The notes beneath the pieces were generated by a model. It had not been told where the DNA came from. It ran no database searches and was given only the letters and a program-made list of their open reading frames with translations. From positions 2,480,001 through 2,544,000 of the forward strand of contig NZ_CP047187.1 in NCBI RefSeq assembly GCF_030408615.1: a DNA stretch of 64,000 nucleotides. Reading direction: 5' to 3'. The number at the start of each line of letters is the position of its first letter. Within the stretch, counting starts at the first letter, position 1. Of this stretch, positions 26,632 through 34,813 are shown one piece after another. Source of the stretch: Corynebacterium bovis DSM 20582 = CIP 54.80 (GTDB taxonomy: Bacteria; Actinomycetota; Actinomycetes; Mycobacteriales; Mycobacteriaceae). Made by a program: the position numbers and the translations under genes.

Positions 26632-26931
26632 TCAGTGGTCGTCCCAGTGCCCGTCGTGGAAGGCGTGGCGGTGGCCGTCGTGGATGTAGTCCACGTGGTC
26701 GTCGTGCGGGACGGCGACGTGGCCGCAACCCGGGCCGTGCTCGTGGTCGTGGCCCTCGTGGACGACGTGACCGGTGGGCTCGCACTCGTCCCAGTGGCCG
26801 TCGTGCTCGCGGTGGAGGTGGCCGTCGTGGACGAAGTCGACGTGGTCCTCGTGCGGGACGGCGACGTGGCCGCAGCCCGGGCCGTGCTGGTGGTCGTGGT
26901 CGGTGTGGGTGGCGTGCTGTGTGGCAACCAT
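26632..26931 (-). CDS. Histidine-rich protein made of two tandem repeats, probable metal binder
   Basis: A soluble 99-residue protein very rich in His, Asp and Gly. It consists of two copies (about residues 15-64 and 65-99) of a unit starting HGPGCGHVAVPH and containing DHVD, HDGH and HDGHWD. The CGH and HxH clusters suggest binding or buffering of zinc, nickel or copper. There is no signal peptide, so it should act in the cytoplasm. The ATG has an excellent GGAGGA site. A perfect 22-bp palindrome lies 30 bp upstream, where a metal-responsive repressor could act. Function is inferred from composition only. Confidence 0.82.
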   Translation of the reverse strand: MVATQHATHTDHDHQHGPGCGHVAVPHEDHVDFVHDGHLHREHDGHWDECEPTGHVVHEGHDHEHGPGCGHVAVPHDDHVDYIHDGHRHAFHDGHWDDH

Positions 26932-26960
26932 GGGGTTCCTCCGGATACGTCGGCGATCGC

Positions 26961-26982
26961 GTGTGATTCGGGCGAATCACAC
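26961..26982. promoter_or_regulatory. Perfect 22-bp palindrome upstream of the histidine-rich protein
   Basis: The arms GTGTGATTCG and CGAATCACAC flank a 2-bp GG centre. The site is 30-51 bp before the start codon. A second half-site (GTGATTCGCGTGTG) occurs at about 27178-27191. The rest of the spacer to 27277 holds an AT-rich stretch (27030-27065, TTTTCATTAGTTTTTC) that may carry the promoter, and one exact copy of the dispersed palindromic element at 27208-27232. Confidence 0.75.
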
Positions 26983-27207
26983 ATGTGGTGCAGCGGCGAC
27001 AGCGGGTGTGCCGCCTGTCTCCACTGACCCTACGCGCATTTTCATTAGTTTTTCAATAGCGGGAACGCCGCAGCTCAGAGCCAGTATGGAATGTGATTGT
27101 CAACAGCGTTCATCGCTCCAGGTCACCCCGGTGCAGCCCGGCCGGGACCGAGCCGACGACCGCGTCCATCCGCCCGAGTGATTCGCGTGTGTTACGGCGT
27201 GTCGCGC

Positions 27208-27232
27208 GGGAGGGCGGCGTCGTCCCCCTCCC
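27208..27232. repeat. Best copy of a dispersed 25-nt palindromic element
   Basis: The arms GGGAGGG/CCCTCCC surround CGGCGTCGTCC, giving a near-perfect hairpin with a GTC loop. Other copies (approximate positions): 897-917(-), 1594-1615, 6219-6239(-), 6830-6852, 10401-10424, 18178-18202, 22331-22352, 33171-33195, 41631-41652 and 47856-47875. The shared core is GGCGTCGTCCCCC or a one-base variant. Copies lie both in spacers and inside coding linkers. Confidence 0.8.
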
Positions 27233-27277
27233 GACACCGGCCCGGTGGCACGCCCCCGACCGCACCCGGCGCGGCCG

Positions 27278-28171
27278 TCAGATCCGCTTCCGCAGCCAGG
27301 CGGACGTCTGGTCCACGATGACGACCAGCAGGAGCACCATGATGATGTAGGTGGTCATCTCATCGAACCGGAACGTCTTGATCGACCGGTTGATGAGCAG
27401 GCCGATCCCGCCCGCACCGACGAGCCCGAGAACCAGCGAACTGCGGACGTTGACGTCGAAGCGGTACAGGAGCAGCCCCGTGAGCTGCGGCAACGACACC
27501 GGCAGGGTGGCGTGGGCGATCTGCTGGAGGCGCGTCGCCCCGGCCGTCCGCAGCGCGGTCTGCGGGCCCTGGTCGGCCTCCTCGACGGCCTCCGCCCACA
27601 GCTTCCCCATCACACCTGTGTTGTGGAAGATGTGCGCGAGGACGCCGGCGAACGGTCCGAGCCCGACGGCTGTGACGAAGATCAGGGCAAACACGATGTC
27701 GGGCACGGCCCGCAGGAAGGACAGGACCGACCGGCAGAACTGGTACACCACGACGTTCGACGTCACGGTCCGCGCGGCGCCCATCGCGAGGACGAACGCC
27801 ACCGGCACGGAGAACGTCGTGCCGAGCAACCCGATCCACAGCGTCGTCAGCAGCCCCTTCAGACCGGGCAGCACGACCCGCTCCCAGGAGAGGTCCGGGG
27901 GCACGGCGTCGCCGAGGAAGCGGACGATGTTGGCCCACCCGGCACCGAGTTTCTGCACGTAGAACTCGGTGCCGTCGACCGCGGCCCAGTGCACGGCGAC
28001 GAGGACGACGACGGCCACGCCCCACGCGACGAGGGTGCGCGTCCGGCTGCGCTCCGGCACGGGGAACGGGTGGACCAGGGGGTCGCGGGGGCCGGTGCCG
28101 GTCGGTGCGGCACCGGCGGGTGACGGTGAGGACGGCGAGGGCGGTGTGGACGGTGAGGTGGCGGTGGTCAT
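27278..28171 (-). CDS. phnE: Phosphonate ABC transporter permease
   Basis: A 297-residue inner-membrane permease with about six helices and the binding-protein-dependent loop EAVEEADQGPQTALRTAGAT (the EAA motif). The Pro/Ser-rich first 30 residues are not conserved. The ATG at 28171 overlaps the phnC stop (ATGA) and has an AGGAG site. With PhnC and PhnD it forms a complete phosphonate or aminophosphonate importer, the last gene of a minus-strand operon. Confidence 0.92.
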   Translation of the reverse strand: MTTATSPSTPPSPSSPSPAGAAPTGTGPRDPLVHPFPVPERSRTRTLVAWGVAVVVLVAVHWAAVDGTEFYVQKLGAGWANIVRFLGDAVPPDLSWERVVLPGLKGLLTTLWIGLLGTTFSVPVAFVLAMGAARTVTSNVVVYQFCRSVLSFLRAVPDIVFALIFVTAVGLGPFAGVLAHIFHNTGVMGKLWAEAVEEADQGPQTALRTAGATRLQQIAHATLPVSLPQLTGLLLYRFDVNVRSSLVLGLVGAGGIGLLINRSIKTFRFDEMTTYIIMVLLLVVIVDQTSAWLRKRI

Positions 28172-29091
28172 CGGGACTCCTCGGTGGGGGTGGTGGGCCC
28201 GGTGGCGGGCACGGTCACGGTCACGGGCACGGTCGCGGGGGTGTCGGCGGTGGCGGTGGATGGCGTGGCGGCACGGTAGAGCGCCGAGATGCGCCCGAGG
28301 TCGGCCTCCGCGGCGGGCAGGGTGAAGGCGACCCGCCCCTCCCGGATGCCGACGACGGTGTCGCAGTACTCCAGCGCGAGTTCCGGTTGGTGGACGACGG
28401 CCACGCACGCGACCCCGGCCGTCTTCGCGATGTCCCGGAGCAGGGCCATGACCTGGTGCGCCGCGGTGGGGTCGAGCGCGGACGTCGGTTCGTCGGCGAG
28501 GATGAGCTCCGCCCGCTGGCACAGCGCGCGGGCCACGGCGACCCGCTGCTGCTGACCGCCGGAGAGGGACCCGGCGCGGTCGTGCGCCCGGTCGGCGAGG
28601 CCGACCCGCCGGAGGCAGCCCATCGCCTCCTCGCGCAGGGTGGTGGGGAACGTCGCCGGCAGCAGGCTCCGCCACCGGGGGATGTGCGCGATGCCCCCGG
28701 CGCAGACGTTGTCCAGCACCGACCGGCGCGGCACCAGGTGGACCTTCTGGAAGATGACGGCGGTGCCGGTCCCGCCGGGGACGTCGACGTCGCCCCGGTC
28801 GTGCCGGTCCAGGCCGGCGATGATCCGCAGGGCGGTGGACTTGCCGCTGCCGTTCGCGCCGAGCAGGGCGACGACCTCACCCCGGTGGGCGTCCAGCGAG
28901 ATGTCCCGGAGCACGTGGTTCGTGCCGAAGCTGCGGGCGATGTGGGTCACGCGGAGGACCCGGTCGGTCGCGGGCCCGGTCGGGCCGGCGGTCGCGGGCC
29001 CGGTCGGGCCGGCGGGTGCGGCGCCGGCGGGTGCGGCGCCGGCCGGCGTGATGGGCGTGGTGGGCGTGGTGGGCGTGGTGTGGTCGGTCAT
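28168..29091 (-). CDS. phnC: Phosphonate ABC transporter ATPase
   Basis: A 307-residue ATPase: Walker A GANGSGKST (about 79-87), Q-loop VIFQKVHLV, signature LSGGQQQR, Walker B LILADEPTSALD and switch VVHQPEL. A Thr/Pro/Ala-rich N-terminal tail of about 40 residues, built from TPTTP and AGPTGPAT repeats, precedes the domain. It overlaps phnD and phnE by 4 bp each, so the three are translated as a unit. Confidence 0.93.
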   Translation of the reverse strand: MTDHTTPTTPTTPITPAGAAPAGAAPAGPTGPATAGPTGPATDRVLRVTHIARSFGTNHVLRDISLDAHRGEVVALLGANGSGKSTALRIIAGLDRHDRGDVDVPGGTGTAVIFQKVHLVPRRSVLDNVCAGGIAHIPRWRSLLPATFPTTLREEAMGCLRRVGLADRAHDRAGSLSGGQQQRVAVARALCQRAELILADEPTSALDPTAAHQVMALLRDIAKTAGVACVAVVHQPELALEYCDTVVGIREGRVAFTLPAAEADLGRISALYRAATPSTATADTPATVPVTVTVPATGPTTPTEESR

Positions 29092-30068
29092 GAGACGTCC
29101 TCGGGGGTCATGTGGAGTTCATCGGCGAGGCGGAACAGCGAGGTGTAGTCGTCCTTCGTGACGGGCACGAGCGGGCCCGGGGGGTCGACGTCGAGCAGCC
29201 GCGCGACCTCGCTGATCGTCTCCGGGCTGAGGGAGGTGAGCGCGCGGCGGAGGTTCTCCTTGAGTTCGGCCGGCGCATCGCCGGCGACGGTGACGGGGTC
29301 GTTCGGCACGGGCCCGGAGATCCAGATCTGCCGGAAGTCCCCGGGCCGGAACGTGCCGTCCGCGGTGGCGGTGGCGAGGGTCTGGGAGTTGATCTCCGCC
29401 GCGTCGACCGCCCCGTTCGTCAGCGCGAGGAGCGCCTCCGGGTGGCCGCCGGCGTAGTCCATGCGGAGGTCGTCCTCGCGGAGTCCGGCTTCGGAGACGG
29501 CCATGCGGGGCAGCGCGTCGCCGGAGGTCGACCCGACGGACCCCAGGGCCAGCTGCCGTCCCCGCAGGTCGGCGACGGTGCGGATCGGGGAGTCCGCGGC
29601 GACCCAGATGCCGGCGGTGTACGTCGAGAGCACGCCGTCGGCGTCGCCGAAGCTCACGACCGGCTCGGCGCGCGCGACCCGGTCGGCGAAGACGTACCCC
29701 AGCGGGCCGAACTGGCCGAGGGTCAGCGAGCCGTTCCGCATGGCGAGGACCTCGGCGGAGTAGTCGTCGACGACCTGCACCTCGACCTCGCAGTCGAGCG
29801 CCCGGCCGAGGTCGGCGGCGATCGCCCGGTAGGCGGGCTCCAGGGTGTCGGGGGACTCGAACGGCTCGACGCCGAAGGCGATCCTGCCGTTCGGGCAGGT
29901 CGGGTCGTCCGGGCCGCGGCCGCCGGGGGCGCACGCGGCGGTCCCCAGGGTGAGGCCGAGGATGGTGGTCAGGGTGACGACGCGGACCGCCGCGCGCCGT
30001 GCGGTCGGCGGTCGGTGCCGGGCGGGTGGGGGGTCGGGGACGAGGGGCGGGGTCCGGAGAATGCGCAT
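29088..30068 (-). CDS. phnD: Phosphonate-binding lipoprotein
   Basis: This 326-residue substrate-binding protein of the PhnD group has an N-terminal signal ending in a lipobox-like GTAAC and the family core FGVEPFESPDTLEPAYR. GAAAGG precedes the ATG. It would capture phosphonates outside the membrane for PhnCE. It follows the FAD oxidoreductase by 132 bp of GT-rich, gene-free sequence and is probably in the same transcript. Confidence 0.92.
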   Translation of the reverse strand: MRILRTPPLVPDPPPARHRPPTARRAAVRVVTLTTILGLTLGTAACAPGGRGPDDPTCPNGRIAFGVEPFESPDTLEPAYRAIAADLGRALDCEVEVQVVDDYSAEVLAMRNGSLTLGQFGPLGYVFADRVARAEPVVSFGDADGVLSTYTAGIWVAADSPIRTVADLRGRQLALGSVGSTSGDALPRMAVSEAGLREDDLRMDYAGGHPEALLALTNGAVDAAEINSQTLATATADGTFRPGDFRQIWISGPVPNDPVTVAGDAPAELKENLRRALTSLSPETISEVARLLDVDPPGPLVPVTKDDYTSLFRLADELHMTPEDVS

Positions 30069-30200
30069 GTCCGGGGCCTTTCATGGGGTGCGGGTGGTGT
30101 GTGGTCGGGTGGTGTCCGGGACTGTGGTGTGCGGTGCTGTGGTGCTGTGGTGCGCCGGGCCCGGTGTGCGGCCCGGGTGGGGTGCGGGGCGGCCCCGCGG

Positions 30201-31427
30201 TCAGAACGCCGGCGCCTCCCCGCCGCCGAGCACGAGGTCGGCGATGCCGAAGGAGAGCGTCATCCCGATCCCGGAGGTCACGACGGCGACCGTCGTCCGG
30301 GCGTCGGGCCGGTGGAGGACGAGGTTCCGCGACGGGCTGTCCGCGTACCGGCCCTGCCAGCGCTGGAGGACCACCGGGCGGCGGATCCCCAGGTAGCGCG
30401 CGGCCCGGTCGACGAGCAGATCGGATGTCGGCGCGTCGATGAAGGGCTCCGGGCTGGTGTCGTACCCGTGGGAGTCGCCGACGATGACCCCGCCCGGGTG
30501 GCCGGGGGTCGGGGGGACGGCGGTCGCCATGAGGTTGGCGTCGCACCCCCTGAGCTCCGGCTCCCGGGCGGCGAGCTCCCCGCGGAGGGCGGCCGCCGCC
30601 GGCATCGCGGCGATGCCGTCGTACCTGGTCATCGACGTGCCCGTGAGCATGGCGAGGTCGACCGGTGTGTGGTCCGGCCGGGCGATGAGCGCCATCGTCA
30701 GCGTGCAGGTGCGCACCCCGGCATCGACGGCGAGGTCGGGCAGGAGGTCGCGGAGGGAGTGACCGGGACACACGACGACCTCGGCCCCGCGGACGGTCCC
30801 GCGGGAGGTGTCGACGACGCCGTCGCCGACGCCGTGGACCGCCGTGGACCAGCTGAAACGCACGCCCTGCCGGGCGAGCCACCGGGCGAGCGCGGGGACG
30901 GCCTCACGCGGGTTGACCCGCATGTCCCGCGGGAGATGCGCGCCACCGGTGAGGGCCGGGGCGTCCGCCGACCCCGCGGCCCCGGTGAGCCGGGCGGTCT
31001 CCGCGGCGTCGAGCACCCGGACCTCCTCCGGCCCGCGGTGGGCCCGGAACTCCTCGATGACCTGCATCTCGACCGGGGTGACGGCCGGGATGACGGTGCC
31101 CGGACGCCGGGCGCGGAATCCCGCGTCGGCCGCGGCGCGCGTCCACCCCGCCGCGGAGATCCGGGCGAGGTCCTGGACGGCGTCGGCCTGCGCGGTGAAG
31201 CAGGCGTGGCCGAAGTTCTGCACGGACGCCCCGACGGGACGGTCCGAGCGGTCGATGACGTGCACGGTCCGGCCCTCGCGGTGGGCCTGCCAGGCCGTCG
31301 CGAGGCCGAGGACGCCCGCACCGACGACGACGAGGTCGGCGGTCGCGCCGGCGGCCGGGCGGGCCCCGGGCGTGCGGGCGGGGTCGGAGGAGGTGGCTGG
31401 GTCGGTGTCTCTGTCGGTGTCGGTCAC
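30201..31427 (-). CDS. FAD-dependent oxidoreductase of phosphonate clusters (TIGR03364-like)
   Basis: This DAO/glycine-oxidase-fold enzyme has the dinucleotide motif VVVGAGVLGLATAW near the N terminus and a C-terminal GIGMTLSFGIAD. The group recurs next to PhnX-like hydrolases and phosphonate importers. It is thought to oxidise aminophosphonates such as N-methylated 2-aminoethylphosphonate to phosphonoacetaldehyde; the exact substrate here is unknown. The GTG at 31427 gives 408 aa and leaves the operator at 31467 upstream. A GTG at 31463 would make the message almost leaderless and is less likely. Confidence 0.85.
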   Translation of the reverse strand: MTDTDRDTDPATSSDPARTPGARPAAGATADLVVVGAGVLGLATAWQAHREGRTVHVIDRSDRPVGASVQNFGHACFTAQADAVQDLARISAAGWTRAAADAGFRARRPGTVIPAVTPVEMQVIEEFRAHRGPEEVRVLDAAETARLTGAAGSADAPALTGGAHLPRDMRVNPREAVPALARWLARQGVRFSWSTAVHGVGDGVVDTSRGTVRGAEVVVCPGHSLRDLLPDLAVDAGVRTCTLTMALIARPDHTPVDLAMLTGTSMTRYDGIAAMPAAAALRGELAAREPELRGCDANLMATAVPPTPGHPGGVIVGDSHGYDTSPEPFIDAPTSDLLVDRAARYLGIRRPVVLQRWQGRYADSPSRNLVLHRPDARTTVAVVTSGIGMTLSFGIADLVLGGGEAPAF

Positions 31428-31466
31428 GCCCTCAGTGTCGGGCCCGCCGTCACCCCTGTCCACACT

Positions 31467-31476
31467 TGTACGTACA
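31467..31476. promoter_or_regulatory. Palindromic operator candidate between the divergent phosphonate operons
   Basis: TGTACGTACA is a perfect palindrome, set in an ACTTGTACGTACATGT context 40 bp before the oxidoreductase start. A related ATGTACAC half-site occurs near 31567-31574, just before the GntR gene. Both suit a GntR/UTRA dimer controlling the two divergent operons. Confidence 0.55.
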
Positions 31477-31583
31477 TGTTCATCGTCAATTCATGAGTTC
31501 ACGTCAGATCCACCCGGAGATCATCCACCGTTCCACGTGAAACACCTCGTCCATACTGGTCACGGCATGTACACTCAGCACCC

Positions 31584-32366
31584 ATGGACGCCGGATCCAC
31601 TCCCCGCCTGCACGTACAAATCGCCCACCACCTCCGCGAACTCATCACGTCCGGGGACCTCCGCCCGGGTGACGAGCTCCCCAGCGAGGCCGAGCTGTGC
31701 CGCCGGTTCCGGACCTCCCGCAGCCCCGTCCGCCAGGCCCTCACGGCCCTGCGCACCGAAGGGTTGATCTCGGCGGGACAGGGCCGGCGCTCCGTCGTCC
31801 TGTCCCGGGCGTCCTCACAGAGCTTCAGCACCCTGTTGTCCTTCACCGAGTGGTGCCGGTCCCTCGGCGTCACCCCGGGCCAGTGGACCCTGGAGCTCGC
31901 CCGCCGTCCCGCGTCCGAGGAGACCGCCGAACTCCTCGACACCGACCCGGCCGCCCCGGTCGTCGAGATCCTGCGTCTGCGCAGCATGGACGGCACCCCG
32001 GTCATGCTCGAACGCGCGACGTTCCCCCTCGACGTCGGCCGCCACCTCTTCGACGTCGACACGGACGCCTGCTCGATCTACGAGCACCTCACCTCGCGGG
32101 GCATCGAGCTGTACCGCGCGGAGCACCGGATCGACGCCCTCGCCGCCCCGGAGGCGGACGCCGCCGTCCTCGGCACCGACCCCGGCTCACCGCTGCTGCG
32201 GGTGCGGCGGCGGACCACGGACCTCCGCGGCCGCGTCGTCGAGCTCGCCGACGACCGCTACCTGCCCGAACACGCGACGTTCACCGTCGTCAACACCCGC
32301 ACAGGCACCGCCGGCCTGCACCACGGCCGCGGCACCGCCGCCCCGTCCTGGACCCCCGAACCGTGA
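31584..32366 (+). CDS. GntR-family regulator with UTRA ligand domain (PhnF-like)
   Basis: A 260-residue protein: winged helix at about 5-72 (LHVQIAHHLRELITSGDLRPG, shown in part as ELITSGDLRPG) with the typical PSEAELCRRF, then a UTRA effector domain from about 90 to 240. HutC/PhnF-type members sense the substrate of the operon they control. Its position between a phosphonate importer operon and a PhnX-like hydrolase suggests that a phosphonate or its breakdown product releases repression. Confidence 0.9.
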   Translation: MDAGSTPRLHVQIAHHLRELITSGDLRPGDELPSEAELCRRFRTSRSPVRQALTALRTEGLISAGQGRRSVVLSRASSQSFSTLLSFTEWCRSLGVTPGQWTLELARRPASEETAELLDTDPAAPVVEILRLRSMDGTPVMLERATFPLDVGRHLFDVDTDACSIYEHLTSRGIELYRAEHRIDALAAPEADAAVLGTDPGSPLLRVRRRTTDLRGRVVELADDRYLPEHATFTVVNTRTGTAGLHHGRGTAAPSWTPEP

Positions 32367-32401
32367 CCTCCCCGACCCACCCCACCGGAAGGACCCTCCC
32401 C

Positions 32402-33163
32402 ATGCCACTCCTCGTCTGCGACATCGCCGGCACCACCGTCGACGACGGCGGCGTCGTCTACCGCGAACTCCGCTCCGCCGTCGAGGCGCGCGGCGTGACC
32501 CCGACCGCCGCGCAGCTCAGCGCCGTCAAGGGGACGGAGAAGCGCTCGGCCGTCGCCACGCTCCTCACCACCGGCGGGCGGACCACCGACGACGACGAGG
32601 TCGCCGCCACGTTCGCCGCGTTCCTCGACGCCCTGCGCCGCGCCTACTCCGCCCGCCCCCCGAGGCCGCTCCCGGGCGTCGCCGACGCGCTGACGACCCT
32701 CCGCGACCGGGGCGTCTCCCTCGCCCTGACCACCGGCTTCCAGCGCTCCATCGCGGAGATCGTCCTCGGCGCGTGCGGCTGGGGCACGCGCGCACTGTCC
32801 ACCTCGCCCGGGGAGCCCACGCCGGCGTCCTCCCCGCTGCTCGAGGGGAACGACGCCCACCGCCTCGTCGTCGACGCCCTCGTCACCTCGGACACCGTCC
32901 CCGCCGGCCGCCCGGCTCCGCACCTCATCCACCGGGCGATGGAGCTCACCGGCACCGGGTCCGTCGCGGACGTCGTCTCGGCCGGGGACACAGTCGCCGA
33001 CCTCCGCGCGGCGGCGAACGCGGGCGTCGCCGGGGTGGGCGTGCTCACCGGTGGGGTGGACCGGGCGGTCCTCGCGGCGGAGCCGCACGCGGTGATCCTC
33101 GGGTCGCTCGCGGACGTCACCCGGCCGGAGATCGTCCGCGCGCTGGGACTGCCGGAGGCGTGA
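32402..33163 (+). CDS. PhnX-like HAD hydrolase (phosphonatase-like)
   Basis: A HAD-superfamily enzyme of 253 aa with the nucleophile motif CDIAGTTVDD at residues 6-15 and the later motif SAGDTVADLRAA. It matches the phosphonatase-like group (TIGR03351) that accompanies FAD oxidoreductases such as the one encoded divergently here. It should cleave the C-P bond of phosphonoacetaldehyde or dephosphorylate a related compound. GGAAGG precedes the ATG, and the gene follows the regulator by 35 bp in one operon. Confidence 0.87.
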   Translation: MPLLVCDIAGTTVDDGGVVYRELRSAVEARGVTPTAAQLSAVKGTEKRSAVATLLTTGGRTTDDDEVAATFAAFLDALRRAYSARPPRPLPGVADALTTLRDRGVSLALTTGFQRSIAEIVLGACGWGTRALSTSPGEPTPASSPLLEGNDAHRLVVDALVTSDTVPAGRPAPHLIHRAMELTGTGSVADVVSAGDTVADLRAAANAGVAGVGVLTGGVDRAVLAAEPHAVILGSLADVTRPEIVRALGLPEA

Positions 33164-33327
33164 GGACGCGAGAGGGCGGCGTCGTCCTCCTCCCTGCACG
33201 GGCCCGGCGGCACGGGCCCCTCCCCCTCCCGGCCGCACGGGCCCCTCCCCCTCCCGTCCGCACGCGCCCCTCCCCCTCCCGACACCGCACGTCGCGCACC
33301 CCGGCCGCGCCCTCCGGCCGTGGCACA

Positions 33328-34260
33328 ATGTCACCCATGCCGAGCGCCCCGACCTCCCCCGACCACCTTCACCCGGGCATGTCCGTCGCCGCGGTCATCG
33401 TCACGCACCACCGCGTGGCGCTGCTGCGGCACTCGCTGGAGCAGGTGTGCTCGCAGTCGCACCCGGTGGACCACGTCATCGTCGTGGACAACGGCGCCGA
33501 GCCGGAGGTCCGGGAGCTGCTCAGCGACCTGGCCGGGGACCGGGCGGTGTACCTGCCGTCGCGGACGAACCTCGGCGGCGCCGGGGGGTTCGCCTACGGG
33601 TTCCTCACCGCCCTCGCCCTCGGCGCGGACGCGGTGTGGTGCGCCGACGACGACGGCCGGCCCGCCGACGGCGAGGTGCTGGCGACGCTGCTCGACGTCG
33701 CGGCGGAGCACGGCCTCGACGAGGTCTCCCCGGTCGTGTGCACGATCGACGACCCGGGCGCGCTGGCCTTCCCGCTGCGGCAGGGGCTCGTGTGGCGGCG
33801 GCGGCTCGACGAACTCGAGGGTGACTTCCTCCCCGGCATCGCGAGCCTGTTCAACGGGGCGGTGATCTCCGCCCGGGCGATGGAGGCCATCGGCGTGCCG
33901 GACTACCGGCTGTTCATCCGGGGTGACGAGGTGGAGTACCACCGCCGGCTCGTCCGCTCCGGGCTGGCGTTCGGCACGTGTCTCACGACCGCCTACCTGC
34001 ACCCGGACGGGTCCGCGGAGTTCAAGCCGATCCTCGGCGGGCGGATGCACACCCAGTACCCGGACAACGAGGTCAAGCGGTTCTTCACCTACCGCAACCG
34101 CGGGTACGTCATGAACCAGCCGGGGATGCGGAAGCTGCTGCCGCAGGAGTACGCGCGGTTCGCGTGGTTCTTCCTCGTGCAGCGACGGGACCCGCGCGGG
34201 TTCGCCGAGTGGTTCCGGCTGCACCGGAGGGGACGACGGGAACAGTTCAGCAGGGGGTGA
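33328..34260 (+). CDS. glfT1: Galactofuranosyltransferase GlfT1-like (GT2)
   Basis: A GT2 enzyme of 310 aa. It starts galactan synthesis by adding the first galactofuranoses to the decaprenyl-linked rhamnosyl-GlcNAc. The nucleotide-binding start VAAVIVTHHRVALLRHSLEQ, VVDNGAEP and the metal site CADDDGRPADG near 100 are visible. The GDEVEYHRR segment near 200 carries the probable catalytic acid. In mycobacteria glfT1 lies between wzm and wzt; here it is 9 kb away. The ATG at 33328 or 33337 may be used; no clear ribosome site is visible. Confidence 0.88.
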   Translation: MSPMPSAPTSPDHLHPGMSVAAVIVTHHRVALLRHSLEQVCSQSHPVDHVIVVDNGAEPEVRELLSDLAGDRAVYLPSRTNLGGAGGFAYGFLTALALGADAVWCADDDGRPADGEVLATLLDVAAEHGLDEVSPVVCTIDDPGALAFPLRQGLVWRRRLDELEGDFLPGIASLFNGAVISARAMEAIGVPDYRLFIRGDEVEYHRRLVRSGLAFGTCLTTAYLHPDGSAEFKPILGGRMHTQYPDNEVKRFFTYRNRGYVMNQPGMRKLLPQEYARFAWFFLVQRRDPRGFAEWFRLHRRGRREQFSRG

Positions 34261-34350
34261 CAGCGCCCGCCGCGGCGGGGTGGGCCCGCGGCGGGGCGGC
34301 CGCCCGCCCCCACCCCGGCGGCGCAGCCGGTTGGGGCGGGGGAGGGGATG

Positions 34351-34596
34351 TCAGTCGCCCGGGGTCCCGGATTTCTCCGCGGCCCGGTTAGCCCTGGTCC
34401 GCGCGTCCTTGATTTCCACGCACAGCACGGCCAACGCGAGGAACCCGAACAACCAGACCGTACCCGAGTTCAGCCCGGCGACAATGTCACCCTCATTGAG
34501 GGCGATCTGCAGGAGAATCAGGAACACGAGGGCGAGAACCACGCACCGGGTCGGCCCCCACTGCCTTTTCAGGTCGAAGAACCTCAGGATCCCCAT
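34351..34596 (-). CDS. Small two-helix membrane protein, unknown function
   Basis: An 81-residue protein with a basic start, two hydrophobic segments (about 18-36 and 45-62) and a charged tail. AAAGGAG lies 6 bp before the ATG. A hairpin (34617-34643) lies just upstream. The spacer to 34813 contains an AT-rich tract (34680-34745) that may hold its promoter. No family recognised. Confidence 0.7.
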   Translation of the reverse strand: MGILRFFDLKRQWGPTRCVVLALVFLILLQIALNEGDIVAGLNSGTVWLFGFLALAVLCVEIKDARTRANRAAEKSGTPGD

Positions 34597-34616
34597 GACG
34601 GCTCCTTTCGTCAGCA

Positions 34617-34643
34617 GTGATCAGCCGCACCGTGCGGGATCAC
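34617..34643. promoter_or_regulatory. Two-part inverted repeat upstream of the small membrane protein
   Basis: Outer arms GTGATC/GATCAC enclose inner arms CCGCAC/GTGCGG around a single C, giving a 12-bp stem with one small bulge. It is 20 bp upstream of the ATG at 34596, so it could be an operator or a structure in the 5' leader. There is no T-run, which argues against a terminator. Confidence 0.5.
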
Positions 34644-34813
34644 CGACGAGCCTAGGGGGCTTCAGATCACCTGCCCATGAGATTTCCACACTGTTTACGA
34701 ATCGTTATCTCTCTTTTTATTTGTACCGATTCCTTCGGAATTCTTCGCCCGGCAGTGTCGCCCCACCACTCCATCCCCCCTGCAGCCAGTCGTCAGCTGC
34801 CGCCCGTCAGCCG

